This document shows, in pieces, positions 1 through 11,940 of a DNA stretch of 64,000 nucleotides. Source of the DNA: Ceratotherium simum simum. Lineage: Eukaryota > Chordata > Mammalia > Perissodactyla > Rhinocerotidae. The notes under the pieces were generated by a model. That model had not been told where the DNA came from. It was given only the letters and a program-made list of their open reading frames with translations, and did not search any database. Each line of letters starts with the position of its first letter. Within the stretch, counting starts at the first letter, position 1. Location of the stretch: NCBI RefSeq assembly GCF_000283155.1, contig NW_004454178.1, positions 28,927,283 to 28,991,282 of the forward strand. The letters are read 5' to 3'. The position numbers were made by a program, and so were the translations under genes.

Positions 1-1795
1 GTGAGTTCAGTTGATATGGAAAACATCTAAAGATAACCCTTACCTTCGATCACTGCGTCTTCAGCCATCACTGACGGTGACACTAAAACCGGCCCCTTGA
101 GTGAGAGGGGAAGGCCTGTCCTGATCGGAGGCTTGGGATGCGTCTTGAGTCCACTGAAGTTCAGTAATCTCATCTTCTCACACGTTGGAAACATGTGGCC
201 CCATGGATAAATAAAAACCTCAGGTTCCATCCTCATCTCCCCACCAAACACACACACACTATACACGTGCACACACGTGCACACACATTCAGGTGTTTGA
301 ACATGTCCTAGAGCAGAGTGATCACGTACTGAAAAGGCAGAAGATAAGGGGATTTTGGTAACATCTTATGAGAGATTTGGCTTTTAAAAATCAGCCCATA
401 AGGTGAACATGACCTTAGAAGTCTTTACGACCTGCATACAATGAATTTTTACATGTTTTGTGTATACAACCCTGTGCAACATGAAAAATTGGCCAACCTG
501 CAGATTGTATAAAACAAAACACATATGAAATTCCTCGTGCAATTTAGATGTAAGCGGCAGAATGCAGAGAAGCTAACCGTGCATCTTCCCCTTGCTCACA
601 CAAGCCACATGCACCTTGTTTACTGTAGAATTTTCTTGTATTTTTCTTCTAAACAAAAATTTAATAATCCAAATGTTCTTTCAAAATAGTCCAGTATTTA
701 TTGTGGCTCTGAGGAAGCTGGAGTACAGAAGGCCGTGTGTTCTACAGACAAAAGCTCAGTGTGCCCGGGAAGCCCCTGCGACTTCGTGTTACAATCACCT
801 TGGTCTTTGAAGGATGCAACGTTTAACTGTCAGTGGGTGGGGTCAACGTCCTACCTGGAACCACCAAATCTTTCCCATGAATGGACTTACTGCAAGTCAA
901 TATTATCCTAAATTTGGGGAGACATTAACCCTTTGAAATTAGCTCTTTATTTGCAATGAGCCACACTCTGTAACTCAACACATCTCTCAAAATTGAGCAA
1001 TTCTCTTCATATCGTCCTGAGTGCCAACTGTTCCTAACAGTTTGCATGGTTTGAGAGGCAATTTTTCCTAAGCTGCTGGTGTTGGTTACAAATATGTACG
1101 CGTCCCCCGGCCCGTGGCTGTGGCTCAGGAGCAGGCGGCGTGATCTGACACTCCATATGGTGAGTCTTGAAGATGATGCCTTCGCCCTGCAGCCATCTCC
1201 TGGGGTCTGAGGGCCATCAATGTTATACCTCGGGCTCAAGAGAGCCCAGGAACAGAACGAACTCATGATGCGAATTTATATTAACAAGGAGGTGTGTACA
1301 AATTCACACAAAATCTACTTACCCTAAAGCAGCTGCATGTCAGGAGCTGTCCCACTTGCAGGGCAGCCAGGGCCCTTGGAGGCACAAAGTGCGTCCACAC
1401 GTTCCAGCGGCTGAGCAGATGACCGCCATCAACGCTGAGAGCTCTCACCCAGAGCAGTGATCCAAAAGCCCACGTTTAGGGTTCCCAACGGGGCGGCCAG
1501 CTCTCCTCGGAGGAACCTGGGGCAGCCGTCACTTACGGAGTCAAGTCCGGGTTCAGTGAGGATGAGGAGAAACAGTTCTGGTGGGAAAAGACCACGTTAT
1601 CCAAAAGGGAGAGATAGAAGAAGGCTGGAGAAGCTCTCCACCCTGGGCTAGTCTCCCACACTCACACCCATGGACTCACATCCATCACTGCACACACTCA
1701 CAAAATGCACAGTAACAGACCACTTATCCGCACATGGGTGTGTACACATAACACACACCACTACACAAACACATGTGTACAGGACAGCACTGGTT

Positions 1796-1835
<40 letters not shown>

Positions 1836-4800
1836 CAGACTTCCGGGCCCCCTCCAGGCGCTCCTGGGCCCGGGCGGACGCCTGGCCTCCCTCCCACTCT
1901 CGGACGCTGCCCGGCCTCCTCCATTTCCAGTGCGACTGGTTCCCCTGCAGGCACATTTGTGACAAGCCTTTCCATCTCAGCCATGAAATAAAAAGCTTTG
2001 AGCTGCTCTTGTCGGTATGGATTTACAGAATCTCGCGACCATGGAAAAGTTAAGGTTAACGCCTGTGGAGTTATTTATCCCCTGAAGCAGCCTGGCCATC
2101 AACGCGGGGGCGGGATGAACAAATCTCTATCACCTGAGGAAGCGCTCTGTTCAGGGCGGGGGCGGCTGGCCAGGCTGGACTCGGGGGGCTCCCTCAGAAC
2201 GCACACACAGGGGCATCTCTGCAGCAGTTTGGAAATAGCGGATTTGGCTGTTCCGTGGTTTGTATAAGGATGGATTTTTCCATAAACCTCTGGGCAGTGT
2301 TTAGGGAAAGTTGTCTTGTAGCTCTGAGCCACCAGGATTAAGAATTAAAATAGCTAAAGGAAGCAGCCATGCACTTTCATAGCTCGGGTGTGACTGAGGC
2401 CGTGTGTTGGTGAATCCTGCTGTTTCACGAGGGGTGGATGCGGCTCTCATGAGAGGGGAGATGAATGGAGCCACCCCCCAGGTGACGCTCACTCAGGCGG
2501 GGGCTTCTCCTACGACCAGGGTGCCCACCCTCTTGACCCAGCACCTCCCTTAGGGAGTAGAGGTGGCCATAGCCTCCTGTTTTCCTAAAATTAAATCATA
2601 GATAAAACCCATCCAATCACATGTTTTACAAAATTAGTAGAATAGCCCAAATTAAAATAAATAGGAGGAATAAAATGAAAGTAATTCTTAAAAATAATAA
2701 GCACTTTGAATTAGGAACGCTCAGAAGTACTGAGCATCCCACTCCAGAAAATTCCACAGCATCTCTCGAGACCCGGCCCTCGGCCCCGAGTCCCTGCCCT
2801 GTAGTAGACAGTCAGTAAATGTGCCCTCGTTAGTAAAATCACACACAGTTTTAAGTGTTAAAAAGGAAATTAATAATATAGGCAACAATGAACAACAGAA
2901 GGGGTGTGTGCATCAGGAAAGTTTTGTAGAGCATGTTAGATCAGCTGCTAACTTTAGTTAGATAAATGCTTTCTTCAGCCACGTGTCTGTCCATCCTTGT
3001 GACTGAATAACTTGACTTCCCAAGAGCACGTTTCATCTGACAACATTTTATAAAATATATTAGGAATCTTCGACTTTATTTGAATTCACTTTAACTGTTT
3101 GACTCCGTGATCCGAAAAAGCCCACGTTCTATGTTGAAATGACCAATAATTCACATGCTGATTATTCCTTGAAGTGTAATATACTTGTTCAAATGGTTTT
3201 TAGTTGTGTTGAGTACCTTGTTAAGACTGTTGATACTTTAAGAATATTTTTCTGAAAATATTTGACATGTGTGGTGCACTTTAATGGACAGATTATAAAA
3301 TAAAGACAAGTCATAGAACAATGAGAAGCTTGAGAAACTCAGCATGAACATTCTCGAGAGGCTTTTCATAAATGAAGTGACCATCTTGGCCTTTTTAAAG
3401 AAATGTGCCAAAATAACTCATGTGATATTTTTCTCTCTTGAATCAGCTGGCATTACTGTATCAGAGTCACCTGGACAAATGTTCATGGACTGAAGATGGA
3501 GCCTGGGTCATGCTATGTAGACCAAGCTTGACAATAACCGATAAATATTTCAGATTTGTTTTGATACTTCACACCTGGTCATTTCTAGTGCTTCTTGGTT
3601 TTTACCACAGATTTGTCACTGCTATGTCTGTTTCTGAGGGGACGATATCACTCTGCAGTGCATTTGCAGCCAGATGGACTCCCGCTGAAGGAGCCCGAGA
3701 GCAGCCTGAGAGGCTGCAGTCCTATCCCATCCCCCTGCCTGGCTGTGGACTACCTGAGCCCACGTGGATGTCCACCCACGCTGGCTATTTCTGGGGAAGG
3801 GCTGGCCGTGCCCAGCATTGATGCAGAGCATCCGGGTCCTTCTGTGAGGTCTGGTCCAGCGCCTCCTTGGCCAGCATCTCCAAAGCCAGTGTTTGGGTGG
3901 AAGGCCACACCTCCCAGGCCCTAAAGCCATCTATCTTTGAGGTGCTGGGGCTCAGGCTGTGCCTCCCTGACCTGCGTCCCTGGGCCAGGGTCAGCCTGGT
4001 TGGTGCCCAGGTCTCCACAGGTCCACCCTTCGTGCTCTGTCCATTGTCCAGGCACCCTGAGTTGTGAAGAGAGGAGAGAGCTTGTCTCAACATCCACAGC
4101 TGATGTTGTCCCAGCCCAGGCCACAGACCCCAAATTCCTCCCTGCTTCTCCCCCTTAACCTCTACCACATCTCCTGGGAACAGGAACACCATCCCACCCT
4201 GCAGTTAGACCCTGCCCCCGAATTCCAGAAATTCCACAACAACCCAGCGCCTCACTGAACGTGGACCTGCCTCCTCTCCAGAGAGGCCATCAGGTCACCT
4301 CTGCTCTGGGTGTTCTGGGTGGGTCCCATCCCTCTTTGCCCCACCAGCACCTCAGGACACAAACCCTGCCAGCTCACCAGGCATCACTGAGCAAATGAGG
4401 CAGCACTTGGACACGTGGAGAGTTTGGCGTTTAGTGAAATCAGGGGGATGATTTCACTGAACATTCAGGGGGATGTCAGCCCTCCAAGAGCTGCACCTGC
4501 CTCTCTGAGGGTCTTGGCGTCCATCCAGGGCCTGGAGAGTAAGTGTGCAGTGAGAACTGGTTGTCAGGATGAGAGGAGCAGAACTTCCCCAAGGTCAGAC
4601 ATAGCACAAGAGTCCTGCTGAATATCAATACACCTGTCATCAAATAATTATGCTGCATGGGGTTTAGTCATCACAGGATTTCTCATGATGAACCCTAACT
4701 TCTTGCAGAGGGAGGGGCTCCTAGGAGGAAACACCCAAATATAGAAACATGATGGCATTCTGGAGACTGGAAACATGGTAAATACCCACTTTGTGCCAAA

Positions 4801-4907
4801 GTAGGAGAAAGGCTAAATAAAGTTGGCTTGTGTCTCAAAAACTGTTAATGTAACTTACACTGAAAAGAAACTACCCCAAAACATTAAGGCTATTAAAAAT
4901 AATGGAT
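1..4907. other. Intergenic, unassigned, with CA-rich tracts
   Basis: Downstream flank of CNTNAP3. It contains purine/pyrimidine-alternating CA/TG tracts at about 242-290 and 1,660-1,832, including a clean (CA)n at 1,799-1,832. A perfect 10-bp inverted repeat agtgaaatca/tgatttcact lies at 4,433-4,458. All ORFs are short and without family features. Confidence 0.7.
1799..1832. repeat. (CA)n microsatellite
   Basis: About 17 uninterrupted CA units. The apparent Thr/His-rich ORFs across it come from this repeat. Confidence 0.95.
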
Positions 4908-5140
4908 AGGGGCCAGCCCCGTGGCCTAGCGGTTAACTGCACGCGCCCCACTGCTGGCAGCTTGGGTTCGGATCCTGGGGGTGCACTGATGCATCGCTTG
5001 TCAGGCTGTGCTTTGGCGGTGTCCCATATAAAGTGGAGGAAGATGGACACAGATGTTAGTCCAGAGCCGGTCTTCCTCAGCAAAAAAGAGGGCATGGATG
5101 TTAGCTCAGGGCTGATCTTCCTCACACACACACAAAAAAT
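4908..5140 (+). mobile_element. ERE SINE
   Basis: Head 'ggggccagccccgtggccta', box B ggttcggatcc, and two tail motifs ('gttagctcagggctgatctt'). A perfect 10-bp target-site duplication aataatggat lies at 4,898-4,907 and 5,141-5,150. The 3' end carries a short CA run before the A-rich tail. Confidence 0.95.
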
Positions 5141-5150
5141 AATAATGGAT

Positions 5151-6067
5151 TTAAGAGATACACAGCTTAATTTGCTGAAGAAAATTTATTAATTTACAAC
5201 ATTTTCTGTAAACTCTACTATATAGTTCTGTTTTATTCAATTAACTACAAAATATAGCTGCTTTAAAAAAATCAGGGAATGTGAAGTACAAGAATTTTAA
5301 GATTGGGATACATGATGAAGAGTGTTTTTGAGAACTTTGACACTGGGTTCTGCTCTTGTCCTTCCTAATGGAGCCGTTGCCAGCTGTGTTCAGTGGAGAC
5401 CCGTCCAAAGGGTGTTAGGGTCCCCATCCAGACCCTCAGACTGGCCTGACATCAGACGCTTTCGCCAGTCCTACCAAACGTGGTCTTGGCAGTGCTCTTT
5501 TTGTCATAAATTTCCTAAAATATCCAAATTCACACTCTATTTGTAGTTCATATTGGATCTCAGAGCACACCTCCAAGACCTGACGATGTGGCTAACCAGG
5601 AACCATCTCAGAACGTCCATCTTCTTGAAGCCACTCTGCATTCTGAGCCCTCTGACTTGCAAAAATGAGGACACGGCTGTGGCCTTTGGTAACAAGACCA
5701 GGCCACAACTTCCTGTCTAGGCTTTCCCACTGTATTTTGTTATGCTGGATTAGTGTGTTACATGACCGAGGAATTCCCAGATGCTTCTTAGTGATGTCTT
5801 TGGTAACCTGTGCAAAACGAGAGGACTGTTGACACTGTAGCTTGTGTAGAAGTGACCAACTCTCATTGAACACTGGTGAGTCAATGGATCCTGGTGACTG
5901 GATCTACACCAATGTGAGGGGTCGGCCCTCAAGAGGTTTAGACAGAACCACAGACGAGGACCCAAGACATGAAATCTTCCTCTTACCTTGTCCTTCAGGT
6001 GTCCTGCAAGTCCTTGTGCATCTGAGAGTCAAAGAAGGTACTACTTATGATCAAATAGTGTCTCAGC
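5151..6067. other. Intergenic, unassigned
   Basis: No gene or recognisable repeat. AT-rich to 5.3 kb, then mixed. Confidence 0.6.
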
Positions 6068-6812
6068 CCTGGGTGTCCATGTGGACCAGGCCCCGGGTGT
6101 CTGCAGAGACCCAGCTCTGTATGTCTGCATAGACCCAGTCCTGACTGTTTGCATAGACCCAGCCTCGAGTGTCTGCATAGCCCCAGCCCTGGGTGTCTGC
6201 ATAGACCTGAAACTGGGGATGAAGGAGTTAAAATTTCCCTGGATTAGGGTGAAACTGTGCCTGTACCCACAAGGTAATGTGGGAAACAAAATAACTAAAG
6301 TTTCTGAGCTTGCCTTGCAGAACAGCAGGAGCACCGCTGATAAGACAGGAACTTACTAACAGCCCCCCACCTGACTAAGCCCCCTGCCTGACTAAGCATC
6401 TTGCAGGAGCATTGAGAAGCTAAAATGACTAATTTTACTTCAGATGTCAAAGACTAAAAATCCACTGCATGCAGCACATAGAACAGACAGCCACGCCTGT
6501 GCAGAGGACTCTTAGAACTTCAGCTCCCAAGGCCACGTGCTCCCCCGCCCCTACCTGAAACCCCAAATAAAAACCCTTACTTGTAGCTTTTCGGGGAGTT
6601 TGGGATTACAGCATGAGCTGCCCATTCTCCTTGCTCAGCGCTTTGCAATAAAATTCCTACTTTCTCCCACTATACCCCGTGTCAGTGATTGGCTTGCTGT
6701 GTGACAGGTGAGCTAACTCACTTCAAGTGTAATATTAGACCCGGTCCCAGATGTCTGCATAGACCCAGTCCCAAAGGTCTGCATAGACCCTGCCTTGGGT
6801 GTCTGCATCTAC
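6068..6812. repeat. 24-bp minisatellite, split by an LTR
   Basis: Units follow 'gtgtctgcatagacccag' plus six variable bases. About six copies lie at 6,068-6,207 and about three at 6,737-6,812. As 24 is a multiple of three, both strands stay open and give octapeptide repeats (MQTPRAGA-like on the minus strand), which I do not regard as coding. Confidence 0.9.
6208..6736 (+). mobile_element. Solo LTR of an ERV1-type endogenous retrovirus
   Basis: A 529-bp block with a retroviral LTR layout: U3-like start (TG), TATA-like AATAAAA at 6,566, poly(A) signal AATAAA at 6,647-6,652, then a U5-like 'gtgtcagtgattggcttgct'. The candidate 5-bp target duplication agacc lies at 6,203-6,207 and 6,737-6,741. 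The 3' terminus lacks a canonical CA. No gag, pol or env lies beside it, so it is a solo LTR, noncoding and ancient. Confidence 0.78.
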
Positions 6813-9479
6813 AGCAGAGCATTTGTTTTTTTGTAATTAGCCTCACTTCTGTAGCTAGATGCATTCTTGGGCTGGTCTATGTTTAAAAATCCAAGTCATT
6901 GTTGGGAAAAGCACAACAAAATAAAAAAAGCAAAAAGATGCTGTAGTCTGTTGGAATAAAAATGGGCTGAGATCTGTAGTAAGGCTTGAAGAATGCATTT
7001 TACCCTTCACATTTCCTGAGATTTCCTGTGGGCTCTGATGTTTGCGTTACGCTGCTGGGATGCCCCTGCCCCTGCTGGGCGGGTGGACTCGAGGTGTTTG
7101 GTCTGATCCCCAGGCCTGGATTAGCTCCGTGAGCCTCAGTCTGAGAGCAATCTAATCTCCCAGACTTTGGGAATCACTCTCACTTATCCCCTGTGGTCTC
7201 TGTTATTGACCGTTCCACATCGATTACATGATGTTGCTTATGTTTGCAAGTCTGTGAGTGTTACTGTGCACTTCAAGTTATTACACACTGACGACAGATA
7301 AACATGTTCTTTTGTTTCCTATGAATATGATTAAACTATAACAAGATTTTTGGGGTGGAAAAATGATGTAGGATGTTGTATAAACTTGATTTTCAAAACA
7401 CCACTTGGAAGATGCAAGGTTTAGCCCATCCAATAGCAACGGATGAGGGCTATGGCACGCGTGTTTCCAGGCTCTTCCTCGTTGCAATGGGGACAAATGG
7501 GGAGTACCAGCGAGAGGCTGTCCCCATAAATGGTCAGTTACATCACTCTCCTCCAAGATGAAAAAGACGCTGAACCACAACAAGAGCTGATTGCTCCAGA
7601 GTCAACTGCCCTCCTTTCTGATGGAGAGAAAGTGATCTATTACTATTGCTGCTGCTGTTGTTGTCTGTAAACAAGGAATTAACAAACCTCTTAAATTTTG
7701 CAAGTCTGAAAAACCTCTTGTTTGGGGAAAAATTGACCCCGTCAGAATGACTTCTATTATGGAAATTGCTACCACATCTCATAAAACAAAACAACTGTTT
7801 TCCCAGAACAATGTTTACAGTAATGTCCTCTGGGGGCCTAGCAAAGAGATCGTATGATGTCTCATTGGGTTGAGTGGAAGTTTGCACATCAGAGCACTCA
7901 TCTTTCATCTCACGGTGTGTCAGTGAGGTGGTGTCAGGGGATGGACACAAAGTCACATCCGCTCATCAGCAGGTGTTGTGGGAAAATGGAAATATTACCC
8001 AAGGACAGGAAATCACCATGCTGTGTGAACACTTGGTTGTACAAGCCTGAGATCTACTCTCCGCCTCTCTTACACTCTCAGATATGAGCCATATATCTGT
8101 GTAGACAGCACACAGGCTGCCTGTCATCCAGGATGTGGGGGCACTGGAATAGGCATGGCCCCCCTAAGGAGCATCACAGAAATGAACTACACAGGCCATT
8201 AATCAGTTTACACTTGGGCAACAGATGGGAGCACTACCTCAGTGTTCCTAAGACACAATCACTGTCTACACAGTCTAGATATAACATGATACTACGACTG
8301 AAAGGATTATGCATTCTGAAAAAGGAGGTCTGAAACCTATTAGAAGGCCCCTCCATCCTGAGAAATATGGAGGAGGGAAATCCACAAGTAGAGAGAAACA
8401 AGAACAGATGAAGGAAGCACACTCCCTATGGAAGCTAAAAATGAAATGCACCTGACTTGTTCTCTTAACAAAAGGACATGCTGTCCTTCAGTGTCCGATG
8501 GGCAGTGGGCTCCTGGGGAGTTCAGATGCCCCCTAGGAGGCAAATGTGTTTCCACCTTCAGCACTTGTGCAGAAGGTTGGGGTGAGATGTCTCTGCACAT
8601 CATCATTCATCAGTTCACTCTGTGAGCAGCCACGACCCGCTACCGGGCTGGAGATGCAGCAGGACGAAGGCCCTGCCCTGTGTGTTGGGCATTCTGCTGT
8701 GAGAGTGACTATCAACATTATGAATAAATAATTTATAAAGCACCTTCAAGGTGAGCCTGCTTACGGACACAAGGGAGATTGGGGCAACTCTAGGGACTTT
8801 GGCTTGTGAGGCCAGGTTTGGGGTGGACTGGATTGTAAACCAGGTTGATGAGTGGAGCTCCTGGGTGAGATTTGACCAAAAAGCCAAAGGAGGGGAGGGA
8901 GCCAATGTGAGGATTTCTAAGGATGAGTGTCCAGTGGGGAAGCCCGACACGATCCAGGAAAGGGCAGCAATCGGTCAATGAAAGGTGGTGGGTTGGTCAG
9001 CCGGGCAGCTGTGGAAATTGCCCAGGGTGTTCGGGTTCCAGTCTGGAAAGGAAATGGAGAAATCAGACATCATTGATCCCATCATGAAGCAAAGCTTTCG
9101 ACGTGTTCCCAGTAACTGTGGAGCCTACTGTCAACTCTTATCAATAGCTTTCTGGGGTTAACGAAGCTCATTAATGTTCAGCTTGCTGATAGTTTTTATC
9201 ATGAATGGGATGTGAGTTTTGTAGAATATGTTTTATTTTCATCTACCAAGAGGTAAAATCTTTTTTGCATGAATGTGGTGAAGTGCAGGGACTGTCCTAC
9301 GGGATGTCAACGTCACGTTCCTGGAGTGAGCCCGCTCTGGCATGCATCATCCTTTCACCTGTCATTGGGCACGATCTGCAAGAGTTGTCTGAAGAATTTC
9401 GGGGCCTGTGCTCATCAGGGAGGCTGTCTGTAGTTGTTCTCTCCTGTTACATCAGCACCAGCTTTTGACATCAAGTAGA
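6813..9479. other. Intergenic, unassigned
   Basis: Includes a short CAG/CTG-like run near 7,645-7,668 (tgctgctgctgttgttg). I see no gene or named repeat. ORFs such as 7,543-7,956 (minus) are below coding length and have no motif. Confidence 0.6.
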
Positions 9480-11940
9480 TGCTGGATTCAGAAGAAGTTC
9501 CAAGTGCTCTCTCTGCCTCAATTTTCTAGAAAAAAAATTTGCCAGATTGTGATGTTACTTCCTGAAGTATTTGAAAGAATTCACTGATGAAACCATTTGG
9601 ATTTTTTGAGGAGATTTTTCATTTTTAGTTGTGGTTCTAACAACAATTCTATCTCCTTAGTAGATTCCACACTACTCAGTTTGCTAAGTTTTCATCTTAG
9701 AACTTTGTCATGTCATCTAAACTGCTAAATTTGTTGAAACGAAGTTGTTCACAATAACCTCAAAAATCTGGATGTCCAAAGGATTTATAGTAATATCTTC
9801 TATCTTATTTTTGATACCAGTAATATTTTTTCTCTTTTTATCAAATATGGAGTTTATCAAATATGTGTATTTTTTTTAAAATAAGTTTTGGCTTTAGTGT
9901 ACATTGTTTTTTATTTTGTTGCTTCCTGCCTTTTTCTTTATCTCCTACCTTCTTTAGTCTGATTTACAATGCTTTATCTAGCTTACTGAGACATAAGCTT
10001 ACCTCATTGATTTTCAATCATTCTTCTCCAACTTTATGCACCAGAGGCTGTGAATATCCTGTGAGCGCAGCTTTGGCTGCATTCCTCGAGGTTAGTGTGT
10101 TGTATCCACACTCTCAAATGGTGCAAAATGTTTTCTAATTTTCATTTGGATTTCTTCTTTGGGTGACAGATTTTATAAAAATGTATTGTTTAATTTCCAG
10201 GTACCAGGTATTTTCTAGTATTTTTTTTTGCTATTTTCTAGCTTAGTTTCATTGTTTGCTAACATTGCAGTCTATGTGTTTAAAATATTTTGAAAATTGT
10301 TAGGGTTATCTCACTGACTAGCTTGTGCTTAATTGCAGTAAATGCTGTAAACTCACTTGAAAAAAAATAGTCGACTCTGTTGTGTTAGGAATGGTCATAT
10401 ATGTTTCAATTGGTGAATTAAACTAATTGTTCAGATATTCTATATCCTCACTGAAGTTTTATTTACTACTGAGAGAAGAGGTTGACATCTGGGTCTACAA
10501 ATGCAGATTGGCTATTTCTCCTTTTAGTTGTGTCATTATTTTTCCTGACCATTTGGTAGCTGGTTGACTGGATGCCTGCAGATTAGAGTGGCCATGTCTT
10601 CCTTGTTGACCTTGACCTCTATCGTCCTGATGTGGGCTTTTTTTGTTTTTGTTTTGTTTTTACCTCCAGTAATGCTTCTTGCCTTAACGCCTGCCCTATC
10701 TGGTTAATATAGCTTCTTGAGTTATCTCTGGATTAGTATTTGCAGGGTATATCTTTTCCATCCTTTACTTTCAACTTTACTGTGAATGTAAAGATTAACT
10801 CTTGCAGGAAACATTCAGGTGATGTCTTAGAATGAAGTCAGGTACTCTCCCTATTTCCCCTGGAGTATTGAGCCATGAACAGTTGATGAAATTGTTGATG
10901 CACTTATTTTTCTTTGTTTAATGTTTTACCCACCTGATTACACTATTTTTTCTCTTTTCTCGTTTTCTTTTGTGTTATGATTTGATTAATTGGATTGCAT
11001 TTTCTCTCTGGTAATTTGACAGTTATATCAACTCCCCAAAAAGGCTAAAATCATATAATCCTTTAACTCCACTCACCACCCTTCTACTCTGCATTTTTGT
11101 GGCCAAAACCACTATTGTTTTGTGTAATCAATGTCCATTTATATCTACTCCATATTTGGCATGCCTTGTGCTATTGATTTTTGCCTGAGTTTCAGTGTTT
11201 CTCTCTAGCATCTGGGGAATTCCTATTAGGAGTTCTATCAATTTTCTTCGAATGATCTCAGTGGTATTTTCCATAGGCGTCTTCATTTCATCTCATACTT
11301 GAACATCTTTGAACACTGTCTCTGGGAACAGAAGTCAGGCTGGCAGGTTTTGTTTCAGCTCTTACGGGTGTCATTACCTTTAATTCTGGACACTTCCATT
11401 TCTGTGATCATGGCTCCACAGCCACCCCTCTTCTGAGGGCGGCACTTCAATCTGATTTGTCTCTTTAGTAGTTTGCTGTAATGTCTTGTGTATGTCAGGA
11501 AATCCTGAGCTGTTCCTGTTTCTGTCTCTCTTTGGACATCCAGTCCTGTTCATGATAAACATCAGGGCTGTGTTGACAGTGACTCATCTCTTACTTTCTA
11601 TTTCTTTCATCTTTTCCTTTTTTTGCTATTTTTTCCTCTCTGTTCTTCAGTTTTCCACTAAACTTTTTTCCACTTTACTAATTCAGGTGTCTGCTGTTTG
11701 TGATATGATATAAAACCCATCATTTGAGCTCTTCATTTCGGATATTGTATTTTTCTTTATTTAATGCCATTTTATTTTGTTATTGATTCCAATTTCCTGT
11801 TGATATCCTCCATCTTTTCATCTCTTTGGTCTATATTTATTCTACTTTATTGAAATATCGGACATGGCTACTTTAGAATCCTTGTTCTGTATTGTGTAGT
11901 TTTTCTCTTAGTTTTCTGTGTGGGAGAAGTTGAGGTCACA
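9480..11940 (-). mobile_element. Old L1 LINE fragment
   Basis: The plus text is the reverse complement of L1 ORF2: 'gaattcactgatgaaaccat', 'cattttcatttggatttctt'-like phrases, 'gcagctttggctgcattcct' and 'gacatctgggtctacaaatg'. Then ORF1/5' region phrases follow ('gatatcctccatcttttcat'). It is heavily mutated; the part 11.0-11.7 kb is only weakly recognisable. Confidence 0.7.

Noticed and set aside
1670..2053. His/Thr-repeat ORFs
   Set aside because: Produced by the (CA)n microsatellite read in different frames.
6041..6334. Octapeptide-repeat ORF and CRISPR-like spacing
   Set aside because: The repeat is a 24-bp tandem minisatellite with no spacers, in a mammalian genome; it is not a CRISPR array and shows no start or splice context for a protein.
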